Below are positions 4,595 to 7,491 of a stretch of 7,491 bases of DNA, piece by piece. The stretch lies in NCBI GenBank assembly GCA_038240875.1, contig JBBRGG010000175.1:1-7491 (forward strand), read 5' to 3'. How positions within the stretch are numbered: position 1 is the first letter of the stretch; every line of letters begins with the position of its first letter. A program made the position numbers and the translations under genes. This DNA is from JBBRGG01 sp038240875. Lineage in GTDB: Bacteria; Planctomycetota; Phycisphaerae; Phycisphaerales; UBA1924. Under the pieces are notes generated by a model that was not told the origin of the DNA, made no database searches, and was given only the letters and a program-made list of their open reading frames with translations.

Positions 4595-6081
4595 TTCGAG
4601 ATCTTGAAACCGAGGATTTCCCGCAGGAAATTGCTTGCGATCTCTGTATCGTCGGCGCAGGTGCCGCTGGCCTTACTCTCGCACACGCGCTTGGACCATT
4701 CGCACAGGCAAAGAGCCTTTCGATTGTGATCCTTGAGTCAGGCGGCTTTGATCCAACGCCCGAAATTCAGGATTTGTACCAGGGGTTTATCGCCGGTCAA
4801 CCATTGGAACTAGCCGCGACGCGCTTGCGGTGCTTTGGTGGTTCGACACAGCACTGGACAGGGATGACGAGGCCACTGCTCGAATCGGACATGAAACCGC
4901 GGGCGTGGATGCAGCATTCGGGTTGGCCTATTACCTATCAGGAGATAGCCAGGCACTATCCGCGCGCCTGCAAATTGCTCGAGCTCGGCGCGTTTGACTA
5001 TGACCCATTCGCAAATCCGCACCCTGATGGCCCGGCTCTCAAACTTCCCGCAGAAGCTTCGATTTCCACGTGCTTGTATCGCTTTAGCCCGCCTGTGCGA
5101 ATGGGCGCAACCATGCGGCCCGAGGTCGAAGCGTCAAAGGCGATCACAACAATTCTGCACGCAAACGTGACGGAACTAGTCCCCAACGCGCAAGCAAATC
5201 GTATTGAACGAATAGACGCGCGAACATTTACTGGTAAAACAATTCGCGTGCGCGCGAAGCGTTTCGTGCTCGCTGCGGGCGGCATCGCCAACGCTCGATT
5301 ATTGCTCATGTCTCGATCAATCGAGAAGACTGGCGTCGGCAACGCACGCGATGTCGTCGGGCGCTACTTCCTCGAGCATCCGCATATCGATCTGGGCGCA
5401 ACACTCGTCGCAATTGACGCCGATACCAAGAGCGCGCGAAACTCATGGTGGCGTCCATACGCAATGCGAAACACCACTTCGCCAGTTGTCACGCGGCATG
5501 CTCTCTGCGTATCTAGCCAAGGCCAGGAACGCGAAAAAATCTGCGGCTTTGTGGCACTTCCTCATTGGAGATCGATGCAACCACTGCCCACGCAAGGACC
5601 AGTTTCACTCGATCTCATGTTGATGACCGAGCAAGAGCCGCATCCAGATAGTCGCGTTCTGTTGGCACGCGATCAATCTCCCGACGGCCTGGGCTTGCCA
5701 CGCACGCGTCTGGCGTGGCGCGTTGGTGAACACGATCTCAAGACCATGCGCGTCGGCGTGCGCTTGCTCGCGCAAGAACTTGGCTCGCGCGGGCTCGGCC
5801 TCATTCGCGAAGGCAAGGCCATCCAGCCCGATCGGTTCCCGCATCACGAAGATGTTTATCCAGGCGGCCATCACATGGGGACCACGCGAATGGGAACCGA
5901 CACAAAGACCAGCGTCGTCAACGCCGATTCACTGGTCCATGGCTATGACAACTTCTTTATCGCCGGGAGCAGCGTCTTTCCCACCGGTGGTTTTTGCAAC
6001 CCAACGCTCACGATCGTTGCCCTCGCGCTGCGTTTGGCTTCGACCCTGCAACAAGCTATAGAAGCCGAAATCAAGGCGTAA
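4591..6081 (+). CDS. GMC-family FAD-dependent oxidoreductase, large subunit of a two-gene dehydrogenase
   Basis: A 496-residue flavoenzyme that would oxidise an alcohol or sugar hydroxyl group; the substrate cannot be read from sequence. N-terminal FAD-binding Rossmann fold: CDLCIVGAGAAGLTLA (16-31) with GxGxxG at 22-27, and VILESGG (46-52), whose Glu should contact the FAD ribose. CFGGSTQHWTG (81-91) and FVLAAGGIANARLLL (225-239) are further flavin-fold motifs. The GMC C-terminal domain has GGHHMGTTRMG (425-435), carrying the catalytic-type His, and CNPTLTIVALA (469-479), carrying the second active-site position as Asn. There is no signal peptide of its own, consistent with hitchhiker export via the small subunit encoded just upstream with a 4-base overlap. 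The cysteine cluster that binds a 3Fe-4S centre in FAD-glucose/fructose dehydrogenases is not visible; only Cys161 lies in that region. No cytochrome c gene follows, so the electron acceptor is open. Confidence 0.92.
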   Translation: MIRDLETEDFPQEIACDLCIVGAGAAGLTLAHALGPFAQAKSLSIVILESGGFDPTPEIQDLYQGFIAGQPLELAATRLRCFGGSTQHWTGMTRPLLESDMKPRAWMQHSGWPITYQEIARHYPRACKLLELGAFDYDPFANPHPDGPALKLPAEASISTCLYRFSPPVRMGATMRPEVEASKAITTILHANVTELVPNAQANRIERIDARTFTGKTIRVRAKRFVLAAGGIANARLLLMSRSIEKTGVGNARDVVGRYFLEHPHIDLGATLVAIDADTKSARNSWWRPYAMRNTTSPVVTRHALCVSSQGQEREKICGFVALPHWRSMQPLPTQGPVSLDLMLMTEQEPHPDSRVLLARDQSPDGLGLPRTRLAWRVGEHDLKTMRVGVRLLAQELGSRGLGLIREGKAIQPDRFPHHEDVYPGGHHMGTTRMGTDTKTSVVNADSLVHGYDNFFIAGSSVFPTGGFCNPTLTIVALALRLASTLQQAIEAEIKA

Positions 6082-6106
6082 GTGATCACACATTGCAATC
6101 GTGATC
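6082..6106. promoter_or_regulatory. Nested inverted repeats after the GMC gene
   Basis: Directly after the stop codon lies GTGATCAC, an 8-base palindrome at 6082-6089, then ATTGCAAT, another perfect 8-base palindrome at 6092-6099, then GTGATC at 6101-6106. GATCAC (6084-6089) and GTGATC (6101-6106) also pair with each other around the central palindrome. This could be an operator-like dyad or a folded transcript end. No T-run follows, so an intrinsic terminator is not supported. Confidence 0.35.
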
Positions 6107-6207
6107 CAACTACCCAATCAAGCCAACACCTAAAGCTCTTATTACGCGTGCGCACACGCCGAAGTCATGGTAGACTCAACTGGTCGAATCGCACGCACAC
6201 ATGCGCT

Positions 6208-6212
6208 GGAGG
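6208..6212 (+). promoter_or_regulatory. Ribosome-binding site selecting the start at 6219
   Basis: GGAGG lies six bases before the ATG at 6219. An earlier in-frame ATG at 6201 would place this site inside the gene and has no such element itself, so 6219 is the better start. A GCGTG-cgca-CACGC hairpin lies about 60 bases further upstream (6146-6159). Confidence 0.75.
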
Positions 6213-6218
6213 TCCACG

Positions 6219-6677
6219 ATGAACAGCGATCACGCTTCGAATGAGCACGCGTCTTCAGGTTCGCCAACTCCGGAAGAATTCGACGCGTTGGTGATCGCGT
6301 CGCGGAACGCGGTGAACAAACTCGGCGTGCAGGCACTTTGGAAAGCCGTCCTCGCGCTTCCATCGTGGTACTTTGCCGGTGCTGCGACCGACCTCGCAGA
6401 GCCTGACGCGTTGGAACCCATCGTTGCTAATGTCGAAGGCGTGCCACGCTTGCTCGCGTTCACCGACGAAGTGCGTGCCGAGGCGTTTGCCGATTGGCGA
6501 ACCCGCATCAAAGGCGTGACTACCAGCGTGCTTCATATGGAGACCGCCGACGCCATCGCGTATGGCAACTCCTTAATCCAGGCACGAATCTCGGGCTACC
6601 TCGTCAACAGTGGGATGCATTCCTTTGAGGCATCGTTTGAGGACGTCTCGAACATGTACAAGAAGTACATTGGGTAG
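6219..6677 (+). CDS. Small cytoplasmic protein resembling the SseB N-terminal domain
   Basis: A 152-residue soluble protein without signal peptide or membrane helix. After a polar, probably flexible N-terminus (1-18), residues 19-95 follow the SseB N-terminal domain pattern: a helix (19-43), a short strand with ALPSWYFAG (46-54), a variable loop, then VPRLLAFTDEVRAEAFADWR (75-94), where the protein value is followed by the FT-D-E-R signature and a helix. The rest continues as alternating strand and helix, ending in the basic MYKKYIG. SseB was named for enhanced serine sensitivity in E. coli; the domain is widespread, and its biochemical role is poorly defined. No secretion genes surround it, so a type III secretion role is not implied. 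It starts 137 bases after the GMC gene and converges with the minus-strand transporter gene, 32 bases away. Family assignment is moderate. Confidence 0.7.
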   Translation: MNSDHASNEHASSGSPTPEEFDALVIASRNAVNKLGVQALWKAVLALPSWYFAGAATDLAEPDALEPIVANVEGVPRLLAFTDEVRAEAFADWRTRIKGVTTSVLHMETADAIAYGNSLIQARISGYLVNSGMHSFEASFEDVSNMYKKYIG

Positions 6678-6709
6678 TCGCCAACTGCAAGTTTAATCTG
6701 CGAATTCAG

Positions 6710-7153
6710 TCACCCGATCTTCACCATCGCGACGCCGCCAGCGAGCAGCAGAATTCCTCCCAAACGAAGCGCGCTAATCGGCTTTGGTTCTAGACCAAGC
6801 AATCCGTAGTGGTCAACGATCATCGAAGCGACCATCTGCCCGCCGATGGTGGCGGCGAGAAACACCGCCGTTCCGACCTTCGGCACAAGAAACGTCGCCG
6901 CAGCCACAAATAGCCCGCCAAATATCCCGCCACACCACGCCCACCAAGGCAGCCCCGCCAACTTGGTTGTGTTTGGCAAAGGTGTGCGAGTCGCCGCGGT
7001 GAGCGCGAGCAATGCCAATAACCCCACGACAAAGCTGACCGTAGCCCCCCACCAAGAAGACCCCGCAGCACCGGCAAAGCGAGCATTAGCCCCAGCCTGA
7101 AACGGGAGAAGTAGGCCTACAAATGCTCCAATTGCGATGTAAAGCCAATTCAT
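6710..7153 (-). CDS. DUF606/YdcZ-family small integral membrane protein, probable transporter
   Basis: A 147-residue, very hydrophobic protein with about five transmembrane helices (roughly 3-18, 35-55, 69-90, 93-115 and 127-145). It shows the pattern of the DUF606/YdcZ family, which belongs to the drug/metabolite transporter superfamily: PFQAGANARF (17-26) after helix 1, PWWAWCGGIFGGLFV (69-83), GTAVFLAATIGGQMVASMIVDHYGLLG spanning 94-120 with the typical GQ and DHYG, and a final LRLGGILLLAGG (129-140). The substrate is unknown. The frame extends 30 codons further upstream to 7243, but those residues are polar and unlike the family, and CAGGAA at 7161-7166 (minus strand) is correctly placed seven bases before the ATG at 7153. 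It is transcribed against the neighbouring genes and so is a separate unit. Confidence 0.88.
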   Translation of the reverse strand: MNWLYIAIGAFVGLLLPFQAGANARFAGAAGSSWWGATVSFVVGLLALLALTAATRTPLPNTTKLAGLPWWAWCGGIFGGLFVAAATFLVPKVGTAVFLAATIGGQMVASMIVDHYGLLGLEPKPISALRLGGILLLAGGVAMVKIG

Positions 7154-7160
7154 TGCGAGT

Positions 7161-7166
7161 TTCCTG
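7161..7166 (-). promoter_or_regulatory. Ribosome-binding site of the YdcZ-like gene
   Basis: On the minus strand CAGGAA lies seven bases before the ATG at 7153. It decides between this start and an upstream in-frame one that would add a polar 30-residue stretch before helix 1. Confidence 0.65.
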
Positions 7167-7491
7167 AGAAAGCGAATGCGACCCCAAACTATTGGACTGT
7201 CCTTGTGGACTGGTGCTCTGAAAATTGTATTCTGATGAGACATTTAGACAGGGGCGTCAACTCGCAGTCAAGTTGGTAGTTTGTTCGGCTGCACAATACA
7301 GCAAACCGGATCCGAAGCAATCTTTGCGACGAACATATCGTAACGCGCCCCACACAGCAGCGTACACCAGTAAGGCTGTGGTTCATTCATAAGCAGACAT
7401 TTGGTGGCGAGCCCCCTTTTCTCCACACTCGTTGATCCTTCTCGCTTCCAACTCCAGTTGCCGGTTTGTGTTGCCTGACTCGGTTCTCTCA
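7167..7491. other. Right-edge region without a certain gene
   Basis: About 325 bases upstream of the YdcZ-like gene. It should contain that gene's promoter. TACAAT on the minus strand (7224-7229) is a fair -10 candidate, but the best -35 (TGTCTA, 7245-7250) is poor and only 15 bases away. No tRNA-like fold, terminator or repeat array is evident. Two minus-strand frames stay open to the window edge; the longer is listed separately as a possible partial gene. Confidence 0.4.
7268..7491 (-). CDS. Possible partial gene entering from the right edge (low confidence)
   Basis: On the minus strand one frame has no stop from 7489 down to a TGA at 7268-7270, giving at least 73 residues open at the window edge. 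The last 40, starting at a Met at 7390, read MNEPQPYWCTLLCGARYDMF and continue with a CC pair before the end. It has four cysteines in 25 residues, which is either a small Cys-rich domain or chance. I recognise no family. A second frame is also open to the edge until 7383 and reads as a charged helix, so at most one can be real. No Shine-Dalgarno site supports the internal Met. If real, it would run in the same direction as the YdcZ-like gene, with 114 bases between. Confidence 0.22.
   Translation of the reverse strand, partial: REPSQATQTGNWSWKREGSTSVEKRGLATKCLLMNEPQPYWCTLLCGARYDMFVAKIASDPVCCIVQPNKLPT

Noticed and set aside
7154..7243. 30-codon N-terminal extension of the YdcZ-like protein
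   Set aside because: The residues are polar and unlike the family, whereas the ATG at 7153 has a well-placed ribosome-binding site and starts directly before the first membrane helix.
7189..7386. 65-codon minus-strand frame upstream of the YdcZ-like gene
   Set aside because: No ribosome-binding site, no recognisable composition, and it overlaps another open frame and the likely promoter region.

Overview
This window is bacterial chromosomal DNA of moderate GC content. Its genes are compact and there is no phage or insertion-sequence machinery. Several traits would fit a planctomycete-like or other environmental Gram-negative lineage: an SPFH/SHOCT protein beside a GYxGYK-type helical protein, a lysine/alanine-rich histone-H1-like tail on a TPR protein, a Tat-type dehydrogenase pair, and mixed use of Shine-Dalgarno sites. 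This placement is inference only; no rRNA or taxonomic marker is present.

Layout. 1-184 is a fairly AT-rich leader. 185-607 (+) is an unrecognised 140-aa helical protein ending in a Pro/Gly/Ile repeat. 663-1268 (+) is a trimeric-type dUTPase (dut) with all five motifs and an unusual N-terminal extension of about 50 residues. 1457-1948 and 2015-3142 (+) are a conserved helical protein and an SPFH-domain protein with a C-terminal SHOCT hairpin. They are followed by a 13-bp degenerate tandem repeat (3146-3209) and then by a lysine-rich TPR protein (3268-3951). 4052-4594 and 4591-6081 (+) overlap by four bases (ATGA). They encode a small Tat-signal-bearing subunit and a GMC-family FAD dehydrogenase, very probably one exported complex. 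6219-6677 (+) is a 152-aa protein resembling the SseB N-terminal domain. 6710-7153 (-) is a small five-helix membrane protein of the DUF606/YdcZ family, convergent with the previous gene. The right edge (7154-7491) holds no certain gene, only an open minus-strand frame that may be a gene running in from outside.

How the genes may work together. Two functional units stand out. The first is the 1457-3951 group: a helical protein, an SPFH scaffold and a TPR protein with a basic tail. It looks like a membrane-associated scaffolding or stress module whose function is unknown. The second is the dehydrogenase pair, where the small subunit would carry the cofactor-loaded large subunit through the Tat pore. 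No cytochrome c subunit gene lies next to the pair. The remaining genes (dut, the SseB-like gene, the YdcZ-like gene) look like ordinary stand-alone genes.
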